The notes: generated by a model from the sequence alone, not told the origin. 64,000 bases of DNA from Kutzneria chonburiensis (GCF_028622115.1 NZ_CP097263.1:6882001-6946000), one strand, 5' to 3'; numbered from the stretch's first letter, positions 8,435-18,115 are shown. A program made the numbers and translations.

Positions 8435-10010
8435 TCACTCGAGTTGGCGAACGCGGGCGCGGACCTCGTCCACAACGCTGGGGGCCACCGAGAGGATGTC
8501 GCAGCCGACGGCGACCAGCAGCGGGATCACGTCGGCGTGGGCGGCGGCGTCCCCGCAGACCGAGACCAACAACCCGTGCTGGTGGGCGGCGGCAACGACC
8601 GCCGCGATGGCCTGCTGCACGTCGGGATGGGCGGCCATAGCCGGTGTGGCGGCGGGATCGCGCCGGTCCAGTCCGAGGATCTGGCACGTGAGATCGTTGC
8701 TGCCGATGGACAGGAAGTCCGCCGCCGCGGCGATGGCCTCGATGTCGGCGACCGCCTCCGGTAGCTCGATCATGGCGCCGAGCGGTGGCGGCGTGACACC
8801 GACGTCGGCGGCGGCCTTGGTCAGCAGGTCACGGCAGACCGCCAGTTCGACGGCGGAGGCGATCATCGGGATCATGATCTTCAGATCGGTGGCGGCGCCG
8901 GCGGTCAGGATCGCGCGGAACTGGTCGGCGAAGGCGTCCGGCTCGGCGAGCATGAGGAAGACCTCGGCCGAGTCGTTGGTCCGAACGGCCATTGGTCAGG
9001 AACGGCGGCAGCTTGTCGTCGGCGTAGTCGAGGGTGCGCACGGTGACCGACTGGCCCGCCAGACACCGGAAGATCGGCACGAGGGCAGCGGTGTGCTGGG
9101 CGTAGCTGGGCCAACTGCGCGCGTCGAGGAACGGGAGTTCGGTCCGCAACAGGCCGACGCCATCGGCACCGGCGGTCAGCGCGGCCTGCGCGTCACTCGG
9201 CGTCGCGATGTTGGCCCGCAACACGATTCGACGTCCACTTCGGGTCACGCTGGGCAAGCCGCGCTCGGCGACGAGCGTCGCCTTGCGGGCACGGGCGCCG
9301 TCCATCGCTGTCACCGCGGCCTGGCGCTCGGCCGGCTCGGGCGTGAAGACGAGGGCCGCCGCATCGACCAGCACTTCGACGCCATCAGGGCAACGCAGAG
9401 CCGCCTCGTCGATCCCCAGCAGCAGGGGAATTCCCAGCGAGCGGGCGACGATCGCGGCGTGCGAGTTGGGACCGCCGACCACGGACGCGGCCGCGACCAC
9501 CGGGGCGTGCGGTTCGAGTAGGTCAGCGGCACCGATCTCGTGCGCGAGAAGCACAAGTGGCCCATCGATGTCGTCGTCGCTGTCCCCGTGCAGCCAGGCC
9601 AGCGCACGGCGACCGATCTGGCGCACGTCGGTGGCGCGTTCGGCGAGCACCGGGTCGTCCAGTGTCGCCAGCGTGGTGGCGTAGCTGTCCACGGCGCGTT
9701 TGATGGCGACCGTGGTGGGGCTGCCCCGCTCGGCGTGGTCGATCGCGAGCGTGCGCAGGTCGTTGTCGGCGGCGATGTAGCCGGCGACCTCCATGATGTC
9801 GGCCTGCTCGGCTTGTCCTTGTGCGCGAAGGGATTCCGCGAGGTCGTGCATGCGCCGGGCGACGGCCTCGAAGGCTTCGGTGATCTGACCGACCGGATCG
9901 TCGGTCCGCCGGTGCGGCAGCGTCTCGGTCTGGGCGCGGTCAGCCCGGAAAGCGATCCCCAAGGCCGTGCCGGGCGAAGCCGAGATTCCGCTGTAGACGG
10001 TTCGGTTCAT
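8435..10010 (-). pseudogene. PTS enzyme I-like protein for Dha phosphorylation, frameshifted
   Basis: Homologous to PEP-protein phosphotransferase (enzyme I). The upstream frame begins MNRTVYSGISASPGTALG and contains the phospho-histidine loop GGPNSHAAIVARSLGIP and LRTELPFLDA. The downstream frame supplies the PEP-binding half: IMIPMIASAVEL, IGSNDLTCQILGLDR and VSVCGDAAA with the catalytic Cys. The frames switch near 8954-8966, after LGRGL, where +1 or -2 bases would restore GL..LMLAEPDAF. The intact protein would have about 525 residues. The ATG overlaps the dhaL stop (ATGA). If the break is real, the Dha relay would need an enzyme I from elsewhere; a sequencing error is equally possible. 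Confidence 0.85.
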
Positions 10011-10630
10011 CGAGCCGTCACCTCGGCGAGGGCACGGAAGACCAACGCCGTCGAGGTGGCGCCCGGATCCTGGTGGCCGACGCTGCGTGACCCCAGATAG
10101 GAGGCCCGGCCCTTGCGAGCCTGCAATGCGCTCGTCGCACGCATGCCCTCCTCGGCGGCGTCCGCGGCACGGGCCGCGGCTGCGCGGAGGTCGCCGCCGT
10201 CCCACAGTTCCTGCTCGAAGGCCGCGACTGCCGGGGTGTAAGCGTCCACAATGGTCTTGTCGCCGGGCACCGCGGCGCCGAGCCGCTGCACGGCCGCCAG
10301 TCCATCGGTCAGCCCGGACAGAACCTGTCCGGCATCGGCGACCGGCCCGGTCAGCACCTTGCCGATCGCGCGGAATGCGCTGCCGTACAAGGGACCGGAG
10401 GCGCCGCCGACGCTCGACACGAGGGTGCTGCCGGTTCGGACCAGGACATCGCCCGGTGTCTCGGCCGGGAACTCGGCGAGGGCGGCCCGCACGGCGGTGA
10501 ACCCACGGCGCATGTTCGCGCCGTGATCGGCGTCGCCGACGGCCGAGTCCAGCTGGGTCAGCTGGTCGGTGTGCTGATCGATGGCCTCGGCGATGGCCTC
10601 GACCCAGGCTCGGGCGAGTGCGACGTCCAC
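10007..10630 (-). CDS. dhaL: Dihydroxyacetone kinase subunit DhaL
   Basis: 207 residues, the usual length for the ADP-binding subunit of PTS-dependent dihydroxyacetone kinase. The metal-binding signature GDADHGANM lies at 32-40, followed by GSTLVSSVGGASGPLYGSAF and the late DPGATSTALVFRAL. In this family ADP stays bound and is rephosphorylated by DhaM before the phosphate passes to Dha held on DhaK. GTG 10630 was chosen because AAGGAG sits 7-8 bases upstream. It lies between dhaK and the enzyme I gene in a minus-strand operon and overlaps the latter by ATGA. Confidence 0.93.
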   Translation of the reverse strand: MDVALARAWVEAIAEAIDQHTDQLTQLDSAVGDADHGANMRRGFTAVRAALAEFPAETPGDVLVRTGSTLVSSVGGASGPLYGSAFRAIGKVLTGPVADAGQVLSGLTDGLAAVQRLGAAVPGDKTIVDAYTPAVAAFEQELWDGGDLRAAAARAADAAEEGMRATSALQARKGRASYLGSRSVGHQDPGATSTALVFRALAEVTAR

Positions 10631-10725
10631 CAGGTACTCCTTCGAACCGGTGCTGGCAGGTGGTGTGGGTGGGCGTGCCCGCGCGCGCCTGTGGCCGACG
10701 CGCGGGCACGCCCGGTCGAGTGGTG

Positions 10726-11720
<995 letters not shown>

Positions 11721-11724
<4 letters not shown>

Positions 11725-12482
11725 GACACCGGCACCTCGTTTCCGACCGGGACCTCGGCCATCGGCACGGTGGCCCGGCGGCGCAGGTTGAGGGCTGTGT
11801 AGGCGAGACCGGCGGCGATCGCCCCGGCGACCTCGGCGAGCACGTACACCGGCAACTGCTCCCAGTGGACGGTGCCGCCGAACAGCTGGCCGATGAGCAT
11901 CGGACCGAGGGTGCGGGCCGGGTTGATCGACGCGCCGGTGGCCGGCGCGACCGGGATGATGATGGCGAACACCGCCAGCCCGATGGCCAGGCCGGCGAAG
12001 CCGCCCGGCGCGCGGCGGTCGATCGCGCCGAACACCACGAACGCCAGCAGGAACGTGCCGATCGCCTCGGCCAGGAATGCCTGCCCCACACCGACCGTTG
12101 GCCCGTAGTTGGCGATGCCGAGGCCGACGTCGACGGCTTTGCCGCCGAGCACGCCGACGATGGCCAGTGCGCCCACGGCGGCACCAATCGCTTGTGCCGC
12201 AATGTATCCGGGAACCTGACGCCACGGCATGCGGCCGGTGACGGCGAACGCGATGGTGATCGCCGGGTTGATCTGGCAGCCGGAGATGTGTCCGACCGCG
12301 TACACCATCGCGACGACGGCCATCGCGAAGGCGAAGGAGATGATGCCCAGCTGGGCCATGGTGAACGGCGCGGAGCCGCCCAGGATCAGCGTCGCCGGCA
12401 CCGATCCGACGCCGATGAACACCAGCGTCGCGGTGCCGACCACTTCGGCCAGCAGTTTCTGTAAGTAGGAGTTCTCGTCCAA
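11721..12482 (-). CDS. MIP-family channel (aquaglyceroporin-like)
   Basis: 253 residues with six membrane spans and two NPA boxes, INPA at 71-74 and INPAR at 186-190, so a complete aquaporin/glycerol facilitator fold. TM2 ends with AVGHISG as in AqpZ. The residue after the second NPAR is Thr, not the Asp of classical GlpF, and the AqpZ filter His position is Ile. The operon context (upstream of dhaK and dhaL, behind a candidate IclR operator) argues for glycerol or dihydroxyacetone uptake. The start is probably the TTG at 12482; a strong GGAGGAGG lies about 40 bases upstream, so the exact start is unsure. Confidence 0.88.
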
Positions 12483-12574
12483 AGCTCGCGCCTGCCGGCT
12501 TCGTCGCCGACAGGCGTCTCACCTCCTCCGCACGAGGGGCGGGATGTGACGATCAACGGCGTACCGTGTTCGTC

Positions 12575-12596
12575 ATCGCTGAACAGGATTCCGAAA
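12575..12596. promoter_or_regulatory. Candidate IclR operator before the channel-dhaK-dhaL operon
   Basis: A 22-base site with core GCTGAACAG-NN-TTCCGA containing a GAAC...TTC dyad. It matches the site at 13429-13450 at 18 of 22 positions. It lies about 95 bases upstream of the channel start, in the intergenic gap behind the IclR gene, where an operator for this regulator would be expected. Confidence 0.6.
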
Positions 12597-12633
12597 AGCT
12601 AAGCTCGTGACCGGACCCTGTCAAGCAGGAGTT

Positions 12634-13410
12634 TCAGGCGCCGCGGCGAGACGGCGTGCGGGCCGCCCCCAGGTCGCGGGACAGCATCCGGGCGGTCTCG
12701 CGGACCATCACCGCGATCTCCTGGCGGGTCGGCTCGACCAGCACCCGTTCCACCGGGCCGACGACGCCGATCGCGCCGACGACGTGGCCGGACCGGTCGT
12801 ACACCGGGGCCGCGACACCGGCGTCGCCGATCGTGGACTCCTGGTCCTCCACCGCGTAGCCGGTGGCCGCGACCTGGTCCAACTGGGTGGCCAGCTCGAC
12901 CGGATCGGTGATGCTGGTGCCGGTCAGCACCGGCAGTTCGCCGGCGAGCAGCCGCTCACGGTCGGCGGTCGGCCCGAACGCCACGATCGCCTTGCCCAGG
13001 GCACACGTGCTCCACGGGATGCTGGCCCCGACCTCCAGGATCTGCACCGCGCCCTCCGGCCGGAACGCGTGGTGCACGACCAGCACGTGATCACCGTTGA
13101 GCACCGCGACCCACACCGCCTCGGCGCTGCGCTTGGCCAGCGAATCGGCCCAGGTCAGGGCCCGGGCCCGCAGTTCGTGGGTGTCCAGGTAGGCGTTGCC
13201 CAGCATGAGCAGGCCGGCGCCGAGCCGGTACTTGCCGGTCTCGCTGTCCTGCTCGACCAGGCCCTCGGCTTCCAGCGTCCGCAGCAGCGCGTGCACCGTC
13301 GGCTTGGCCGCCCCGACCTGCTCGGCCAGCTCCGTCACACCCAACCGGGGGCCGCCGTGCGCCAGCGTCCGGAGAATGGCCGACGCCCGGCGTACCGACT
13401 GAACCAACAT
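12634..13410 (-). CDS. IclR-family transcriptional regulator, probable regulator of the Dha/glycerol genes
   Basis: 258 residues. A winged helix-turn-helix occupies about 1-65 (SVRRASAILRTLAHGG, LGVTELAEQVGAAKPTVHALLRTLEAEGLV). The IclR ligand-binding domain follows, with the WSTCALGKAIVAFGP and AAPVYDRSGHVVGAIGVVGP motifs. ATG 13410 fits the family length better than an upstream in-frame start at 13458, which would run through the candidate operator. It lies between the channel-kinase operon and divergent dhaM-HPr, so it most likely represses or activates both in response to glycerol or Dha, as GylR does in streptomycetes. Confidence 0.88.
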   Translation of the reverse strand: MLVQSVRRASAILRTLAHGGPRLGVTELAEQVGAAKPTVHALLRTLEAEGLVEQDSETGKYRLGAGLLMLGNAYLDTHELRARALTWADSLAKRSAEAVWVAVLNGDHVLVVHHAFRPEGAVQILEVGASIPWSTCALGKAIVAFGPTADRERLLAGELPVLTGTSITDPVELATQLDQVAATGYAVEDQESTIGDAGVAAPVYDRSGHVVGAIGVVGPVERVLVEPTRQEIAVMVRETARMLSRDLGAARTPSRRGA

Positions 13411-13428
13411 CCTGCACCCCGATTCGGT

Positions 13429-13450
13429 ATTGCTGAACAGCGTTCCGATA
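13429..13450. promoter_or_regulatory. Candidate IclR operator between iclR and dhaM
   Basis: Second copy of the GCTGAACAG-NN-TTCCGA site, 18 of 22 identical to 12575-12596. It sits in the 50-base divergent gap between the regulator and dhaM. A TATCTA box at 13449-13454 overlaps its right edge, about 7 bases before the dhaM GTG, so binding would block that promoter. Confidence 0.6.
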
Positions 13451-13460
13451 TCTAGCATCC

Positions 13461-13859
13461 GTGTTCATGAACGGACCAGTGGGGATCGTACTCGTTTCAC
13501 ACAGCGCCGGGCTCGCCGCCGGGCTGCGTGAGCTGCTGGCGCAGATCGGCTCGGCCGCCGTCCCGGTGGTGGCTGCAGGCGGTAGCGCCGACGGCGGGAT
13601 CGGAACCAGCTACGACCTCGTCGCCGAGGCCATCGACAAGGCCGACCAGGGTGCCGGTGTGGCGGTGTTGCCCGACTTGGGCAGCTCCGTGCTCACCACG
13701 CGGACCGTGCTCGAGGACCATCCTCGCGCCGACGTCGCCATCATCGACGCCCCCTTCGTCGAGGGCGCTGTCGCCGCCGCCGTCACCGCCGCCGCCGGCG
13801 GTGACCTTCATGCCGTCATTTCCGCCGCCGAGGAGGCCCGCGATGTCCGCAAGTTCTGA
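13461..13859 (+). CDS. dhaM: DhaM EIIA domain of PTS-dependent dihydroxyacetone kinase
   Basis: 132 residues forming a single mannose-type EIIA domain. The active-site stretch GIVLVSHSAGLAAGL holds the phospho-accepting His at 14, and VAVLPDLGSSVLTTRTVLE matches the loop that docks on DhaL. It should accept phosphate from HPr and pass it to ADP on DhaL. In enterobacteria EIIA, HPr and enzyme I parts are fused; here they are separate genes. No Shine-Dalgarno precedes the GTG at 13461 (ATG 13467 is an alternative), which suggests a leaderless transcript. Confidence 0.9.
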   Translation: MFMNGPVGIVLVSHSAGLAAGLRELLAQIGSAAVPVVAAGGSADGGIGTSYDLVAEAIDKADQGAGVAVLPDLGSSVLTTRTVLEDHPRADVAIIDAPFVEGAVAAAVTAAAGGDLHAVISAAEEARDVRKF

Positions 13860-14115
13860 CACCCACGCCCAGACCACCGTCACCTTGCCCGCCAACCTGC
13901 ACGCCCGCCCCGCCGGCAGGATCGCCCAGGCCGCCGCCCGTTTCACCAGCACCATCCGCATCGAGCACGCCGGCCGCGCCATCAACCCCACCGGCGTCCT
14001 GTCGGTGATGAGCCTCGGCGCCACCGCCGGCTCCACCGTCACGATCTCCGCCGAGGGCCCCGACGCCGACACCGCCGTCTCCTCCTTGGCCGACATCCTC
14101 GCCACCGCCGAATAG
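13843..14115 (+). CDS. HPr-family phosphocarrier protein
   Basis: 90 residues with the HPr active site ANLHARPAGRIAQAAARF (His20) and the NPTGVLSVMSLGATAGSTV segment that corresponds to the regulatory loop and following helix. It overlaps the end of dhaM by 17 bases, and GAGGAGG lies 7 bases before the ATG, so expression is coupled to dhaM. It is probably a dedicated carrier delivering phosphate from enzyme I to the DhaM EIIA domain rather than the general HPr of sugar uptake, but this is inferred from position. Confidence 0.92.
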   Translation: MSASSDTHAQTTVTLPANLHARPAGRIAQAAARFTSTIRIEHAGRAINPTGVLSVMSLGATAGSTVTISAEGPDADTAVSSLADILATAE

Positions 14116-14129
14116 GTTCCCGCCCAGGA

Positions 14130-14348
14130 TCAGAGGCCTTGCGGATGGCTAGAGAGCCAGTCGGAATGCCGGCGCTCCAAGGCATCGCGCTCATCCGAGG
14201 TCGGCAACAGCACATCGGCGCCGCCGTCGTACGGGTGGTGGATCCGGTCGAAGGACGGACTGGTGATCATCACCGTGTTGACGGCGTAGTCGGCGTCGGG
14301 TGGTGCGGCCGGCGGCGGGCAGTGGGGCCACTGCTGCCGCCACAGCAT
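14130..14348 (-). CDS. Small conserved hypothetical protein
   Basis: About 72 residues from ATG 14348. The C-terminal half, FDRIHHPYDGGADVLLPTSDERDALERRHSDWLSSHPQGL in overall pattern, has the HPYDGGADV and WLSxHPxGL motifs that I associate with a widespread unassigned actinobacterial family. No membrane span or catalytic signature is visible. It lies 14 bases beyond the HPr gene in convergent orientation and 31 bases downstream of the SCO6745-like gene, with which it may be cotranscribed. Function unknown. Confidence 0.6.
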   Translation of the reverse strand: MLWRQQWPHCPPPAAPPDADYAVNTVMITSPSFDRIHHPYDGGADVLLPTSDERDALERRHSDWLSSHPQGL

Positions 14349-14379
14349 TGACAGCTGACCGTCAGGCACGCGATCCCGC

Positions 14380-15204
14380 TCAGTCGTCCGCGGCTTGGAC
14401 CGCGGCGGCGATCGGCTCGAGTCCCGCAATCAGCTCGTCGAGCTCGTCCGCGTTGAGCACGTCGTACGCCGGGGCCGCGAGGTCGTCGGTGAGAGCCTCG
14501 ATCCGTTCCTTGATGTCCCGGCCGGCGTCGGTGAACCCGCCGGCGTCGTTCACGAGACCGCGGGCGCGCAAGCCGTCAACTACGGCGGCTAGCTGCGCCT
14601 TCGGCAGGTGGTGGATGCGGCCGAACTTCTCCGGCTTCATGCCGAGGGAGCAGGCGAGCAGGACGTGGGCCTCGGTGCCGCCGATGCCGTGGGCGAGGAG
14701 TGCGGCATTGTGGCCGTCTCCGCGGTGCTCCCGCAGCAGCGTCGCCGCGTGCCACAGCTTGGCCACCGGTTCCTCAGGCACGTCGAGCGCGCGCAGTCCG
14801 GCGTACAAGGCTCGGCCCTCGGTCGGCGCGCTGACCGCTGCCAGGGTGGCGAGGTCACCGGCACGTCCCAGACCATCGGAGTCCGCGAGCTCCCCGATCC
14901 TGCCCCGCAGCGCCGTGACGCTTCCCCGCTCCCGCACGGCGATCGCCTCCTGCGGCGTGATCTTCCCCCACACCCAGGGGATGTGCCGCGCCACCTCGCC
15001 GTCCGCGAAGTTGTAGAACACCGCGTGCACCACCTCTGCCGGCACCAGCCCCAGCGGCGCCGCCCGGCCGGCGAAGTACCCGTCCCAGAAGTTCCGCATG
15101 CCAAGCGCCATGAACGGCTCGTTCGTCGCCTCGGAGTACGTGACGGCCGCGATCGGCTCGAGGAGCTCGAACATGCGGTGCACCTTGGCCCGTGAGTGCG
15201 ACAT
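14380..15204 (-). CDS. SCO6745-family protein
   Basis: 274 residues. The pattern MFELLEPIAAVTYSEATNEPFMALGMRNFWDGYFAGRAAPLG at the start and the late LPKAQLAAVVDGLRARGLV / FTDAGRDIKERIEALTD winged-helix-like region match proteins annotated as the SCO6745 family in actinomycetes. Biochemical function is unknown; the C-terminal part resembles MarR-type DNA-binding folds. ATG 15204 is supported by AGGAGG 8 bases upstream. It is divergent from the ECF sigma factor gene. Confidence 0.75.
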   Translation of the reverse strand: MSHSRAKVHRMFELLEPIAAVTYSEATNEPFMALGMRNFWDGYFAGRAAPLGLVPAEVVHAVFYNFADGEVARHIPWVWGKITPQEAIAVRERGSVTALRGRIGELADSDGLGRAGDLATLAAVSAPTEGRALYAGLRALDVPEEPVAKLWHAATLLREHRGDGHNAALLAHGIGGTEAHVLLACSLGMKPEKFGRIHHLPKAQLAAVVDGLRARGLVNDAGGFTDAGRDIKERIEALTDDLAAPAYDVLNADELDELIAGLEPIAAAVQAADD

Positions 15205-15422
15205 CGGTCGGCCTCCTGTGGTCGTGACGGGCACTGTCTCACTCAAACGACGAACGAGCCGACCCGGATTCGACAACCTCCGGCAGATTCTTTCGGACGG
15301 GCCCGCGTGTGGCGTTCGTGCGCCAGTATCTGGCCTGGAAATTCCCGGGAACTCGATCTCGGGCATCGGGCAAAGACAGACAGAGCCCATCACCGAGAGG
15401 GAGAACCGATGCGAGGTTCCGG

Positions 15423-16001
15423 ATGACAGCACTGCCGGCACGACCGGCCACCGAGGCCGACGAGGCGACCGACGCCGCTGTCTTCGAACGGTCCTGGGCG
15501 GACGCGGACGCCTTCGCGGTCATCTTCGACCGACACGCCGTGGCCGTGTACCGCTTCCTGGCCCGCCGGGTCGGCGGCCAGCTCGCCGACGATCTCACCG
15601 GCCAGACCATGCTGGTGGCGTTCGACCAGCGGCGGCGCTTCGATCTCAGCCAGCCCAGCGCGTTGCCGTGGCTGTACGGCATCGCCACGAATTTGCTGCA
15701 CAGACACACCAGAACCGAGGTGCGACAGCACCGGGCGCTGGCCAAGTCCACGGCCGAGACCGCGCTGCAGAGCCACGACGAGCTGGTCACCGACCGGGTG
15801 GCCGCAGCGGCCCAGCCCCTGGGCAGCGCGCTCGCGAAGCTGCCCGCGGCCGAGCGCGACATCGTGCTGCTCGTCGCGTGGGAGGGCCTTTCCTACGAAG
15901 AGATCGCGCTGGCGCTGGACATTCCGATCGGCACAGTCCGCTCTCGCCTGCATCGCGCCCGCACGAAGCTGCGTCGCGCGCTTCCCAAGGAGGACCGCTG
16001 A
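15423..16001 (+). CDS. ECF-type RNA polymerase sigma factor
   Basis: 192 residues with sigma-70 region 2 (FAVIFDRHAVAVYRFLARRVG, DDLTGQTMLVAFDQRRRFD, PWLYGIATNLLHRHTR) and region 4 (LAKLPAAERDIVLLVAWEGLSYEEIALALDIPIGTVRSRLHRARTKLR, helix-turn-helix near 150-175). It directs RNA polymerase to an unknown regulon. GAGG about 7 bases before ATG 15423 decides the start. The membrane protein gene follows after one base, the common arrangement for an ECF factor with a regulator or dedicated partner. Confidence 0.93.
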   Translation: MTALPARPATEADEATDAAVFERSWADADAFAVIFDRHAVAVYRFLARRVGGQLADDLTGQTMLVAFDQRRRFDLSQPSALPWLYGIATNLLHRHTRTEVRQHRALAKSTAETALQSHDELVTDRVAAAAQPLGSALAKLPAAERDIVLLVAWEGLSYEEIALALDIPIGTVRSRLHRARTKLRRALPKEDR

Positions 16002-16002
16002 C

Positions 16003-16959
16003 ATGGATGAACTCGACCTGCTTTCCCGGCTGCGCCCGTCGGACGAGAACCCCGATCCGGTGGCGCTGGCCAAGCACCGGATCGCGCTGCTGAACCACGC
16101 CGCCAATCCCGCAGCGCGTATCGCGACGCGGCGTTGGGCGATGCCACGCCTGGCGATCGGCGCCGCCGTGCTGGCGGTGATCACCGCGGTCGGTTTGGTG
16201 ATCGCCCTGCCCGGTGGCCACCAGGCGCCAAGCGGGGCGTTTCCGTCCGGTCCCGGCACTGCGGCACATCCGGATGGGCCACCGGCGATCGTGCTGCTCG
16301 CCAACGCGGCGAACGCCGCGGCCAACACTCCCGCCGGCAAGGGCGACTGGGCCTACACCAGCACTGTGAGCGTCTTCCACGACGTCCGCACCCACACCCT
16401 CCGCATGCAGACCTGGGAGAAGGTCGACGGCACGGAGGGCCTGGTCCGCGAAGATCGCGACGGCAAGATCACCGAGTTCAAGCCCGGCATCATCGATGCC
16501 AAGTCTCCGCCCTCGCTGAGTCATCCGACCTATCGTTACCTGACCACCCTGCCGACGGATCCCACCGCGCTGCGCAAGGAGATCTACGCGCAGGCGCAGA
16601 AAGCGATTGACCAGTTCGGGCCGAACGGTCGGCAGCTCTACACCGTCGACCAGTGGGCGTTCCAGATGATCGGGGGCCTTGTGGAGAGCGCCGCGCCACC
16701 CGCGTTGAAGGCCGCGCTCTACCGGGTCGCCGCGACCGTTCCCGGCGTGGAGTACGTCAACGACACGACAGACGCCGCCGGCCGGCACGGGATCGGTGTC
16801 GCGCATTCGGTCAACAACTCCGGTGACCGCACCATTCTGATCTTCGACCGGACCACCTACCAGGTCATGGGCCGGGCCACTGATGTCCACGACGGCCGTA
16901 CGGACTCCGAGGCCGTGCTCGCTACCGGGCTCGTGGAGAAGGCCGGCCAGACGCCGTGA
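16003..16959 (+). CDS. CU044_5270-type membrane protein, probable partner of the ECF sigma factor
   Basis: 318 residues: a cytoplasmic N-terminus of about 45 residues (MDELDLLSRLRPSDENPDP), one membrane span at about 48-70 (LAIGAAVLAVITAVGLVIAL) and a large extracytoplasmic domain. The layout and the opening match the CU044_5270 family found behind ECF factors in actinomycetes. The short N-terminus lacks an evident zinc anti-sigma HxxxCxxC motif, so a direct anti-sigma role is plausible but not proven. It is separated from the sigma gene by one base, so they are cotranscribed. Confidence 0.8.
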   Translation: MDELDLLSRLRPSDENPDPVALAKHRIALLNHAANPAARIATRRWAMPRLAIGAAVLAVITAVGLVIALPGGHQAPSGAFPSGPGTAAHPDGPPAIVLLANAANAAANTPAGKGDWAYTSTVSVFHDVRTHTLRMQTWEKVDGTEGLVREDRDGKITEFKPGIIDAKSPPSLSHPTYRYLTTLPTDPTALRKEIYAQAQKAIDQFGPNGRQLYTVDQWAFQMIGGLVESAAPPALKAALYRVAATVPGVEYVNDTTDAAGRHGIGVAHSVNNSGDRTILIFDRTTYQVMGRATDVHDGRTDSEAVLATGLVEKAGQTP

Positions 16960-17028
16960 CCCACCGGCGGGACGGACGCCGCTCAGGCGGCCCGTCCCGC
17001 CGTCGACGACGAGATCGTGTTGGCAGAC

Positions 17029-17059
17029 AGCCGCCCTCGGTGCTGGACCGAGGGCGGCT
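17029..17059. terminator. Terminator hairpin after the sigma-factor operon
   Basis: A perfect 13-base inverted repeat (17029-17041 with 17047-17059) with a 5-base loop, 70 bases beyond the stop of the membrane partner gene. No T-run. Confidence 0.65.
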
Positions 17060-17075
17060 GCGGACGAGAGACGTA

Positions 17076-17120
17076 CTACCGGCTTGCCTCCCGGGCGCGG
17101 AGGTCCTTGCGGAGTAACTT
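17076..17120 (-). pseudogene. Remnant of the 3' end of an AMP-ligase (fadD-like) gene
   Basis: On the minus strand this reads KLLRKDLRAREASR followed by TAG. It is nearly identical to the C-terminal KILRKDLRAREAAR and stop of the acyl-CoA ligase ending at 18129. At DNA level 36 of 40 bases match 18128-18167, including 29 identical in a row. Nothing ligase-like continues upstream of it. It is either the tail of a deleted paralogue or a duplicated fragment. Confidence 0.7.
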
Positions 17121-17215
17121 CGATTCGCAATGCAGTAGCCCGGGTGACCAGGTTCGATGCCTGGATCTTCGCGCTGCGTAGGCTCCGGCGTTCCGCCGCG
17201 CTCATCATGTCGTCC

Positions 17216-17725
17216 ATGACGACACCCGAGCCTCCGGCAGAAGCAACTGACGCGCCAGAGCAGCCACGGATCAAGGTCTGGTACCGGTTCGCCCCGCGCG
17301 AAGGTTGGCTGCCATACGACCAGGAGGGCGTGTGGGCAACGCAGGTAGGACCGGACCGCGTGCGGGTGGACAACATCCCGTTCCTGGTCACCGGAGCTGC
17401 TGAGGGTGACCTTGTACGGTTCACCGTTGACGATGACGGCCTCCGCTGGGTTGTCGAGCGAGTCGAGTGGTCCGGCAACTGCACGATCCGGATTCTGCCG
17501 GTCCCGACCGGACCATTGGGCCCCAGCGTCAAGGCTGTACGTCAACGGTTCGCACCCTTCGGCCTCCACGCCGAGGGATTCAGCGCCGAGCTGCCTCTGG
17601 TCGCTTTGAATGTGCCGGGAGACGCCGACCTGGCAGCTATCAAGGGCCTCCTCCGCCAGGGCAAAGCCGACGGTTGGTGGGAGTACGAGGAAGCATGTGT
17701 AGGCGACGCCTGGCTGGAGGCATAG
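17216..17725 (+). CDS. DUF4265 domain protein
   Basis: 169 residues. The conserved pattern is VWATQVGPDRVRVDNIPFLV, then GDLVRFTVDDDGLRWVVERVEWSGNCTIRI, the order of motifs in DUF4265 proteins (a short N-terminal Trp/Val strand, a GD-V turn, then SGxxTIR). Function of the family is unknown; members are cytoplasmic and often scattered in accessory regions. ATG 17216 is favoured over ATG 17207, but neither has a strong ribosome site. It lies between the ligase remnant and a G-rich repeat, a region that looks rearranged. Confidence 0.7.
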   Translation: MTTPEPPAEATDAPEQPRIKVWYRFAPREGWLPYDQEGVWATQVGPDRVRVDNIPFLVTGAAEGDLVRFTVDDDGLRWVVERVEWSGNCTIRILPVPTGPLGPSVKAVRQRFAPFGLHAEGFSAELPLVALNVPGDADLAAIKGLLRQGKADGWWEYEEACVGDAWLEA

Positions 17726-17940
17726 GCGTCAACCAATCCGCTCGCCACCCTGGCAGACGCACGACCGTTGAGGGGCAAGCCTGTTGGTTGGTCGACGCCG
17801 TCAAGGCGTTGAGCTGTCCATGGGCGCGGCAGGCGATCGCCGGAAGCAGCTGCGGAGTCCGCGCCCCGGCGATCGTGCCGGCTTGGCGCTACCGGTAGAG
17901 AAGGTGCGCGCCGCCGCGCGGCGTACCCACGCCCCCGTGG

Positions 17941-18031
17941 CCGCTAGTCGCGGGGGGCTAGTCGCGGGGGGCTAGTCGCGGGGGCGGGGGGCGGGGGCGG
18001 GGGGCGGGGGGCGGGGGGCGGGGGGCGGGGG
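17941..18031. repeat. G-rich tandem repeat, potential G-quadruplex
   Basis: Three copies of a CTAGTCGCGGGGG-type unit followed by at least seven short CGGGGG-type units. The plus strand therefore carries more than ten runs of five or six G within 90 bases, ideal for G-quadruplex folding and replication slippage. Confidence 0.8.
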
Positions 18032-18085
18032 AAAACTATCAATCCCATTGGGCTGCACAAGATCTGTGCAGCTCACACGCACGAA

Positions 18086-18115
18086 ACAGCCCCCGGCGGG
18101 GAGGCCGGGGGCTGT
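18086..18115 (-). terminator. Terminator of the acyl-CoA ligase gene
   Basis: A 12-base inverted repeat (18086-18097 with 18104-18115), 14 bases beyond the ligase stop on the minus strand. Confidence 0.7.

Noticed and set aside
17941-18031. CRISPR-like interpretation of the G-rich repeat
   Set aside because: Units are contiguous with no spacers; it is a simple tandem repeat, and no cas gene is present.
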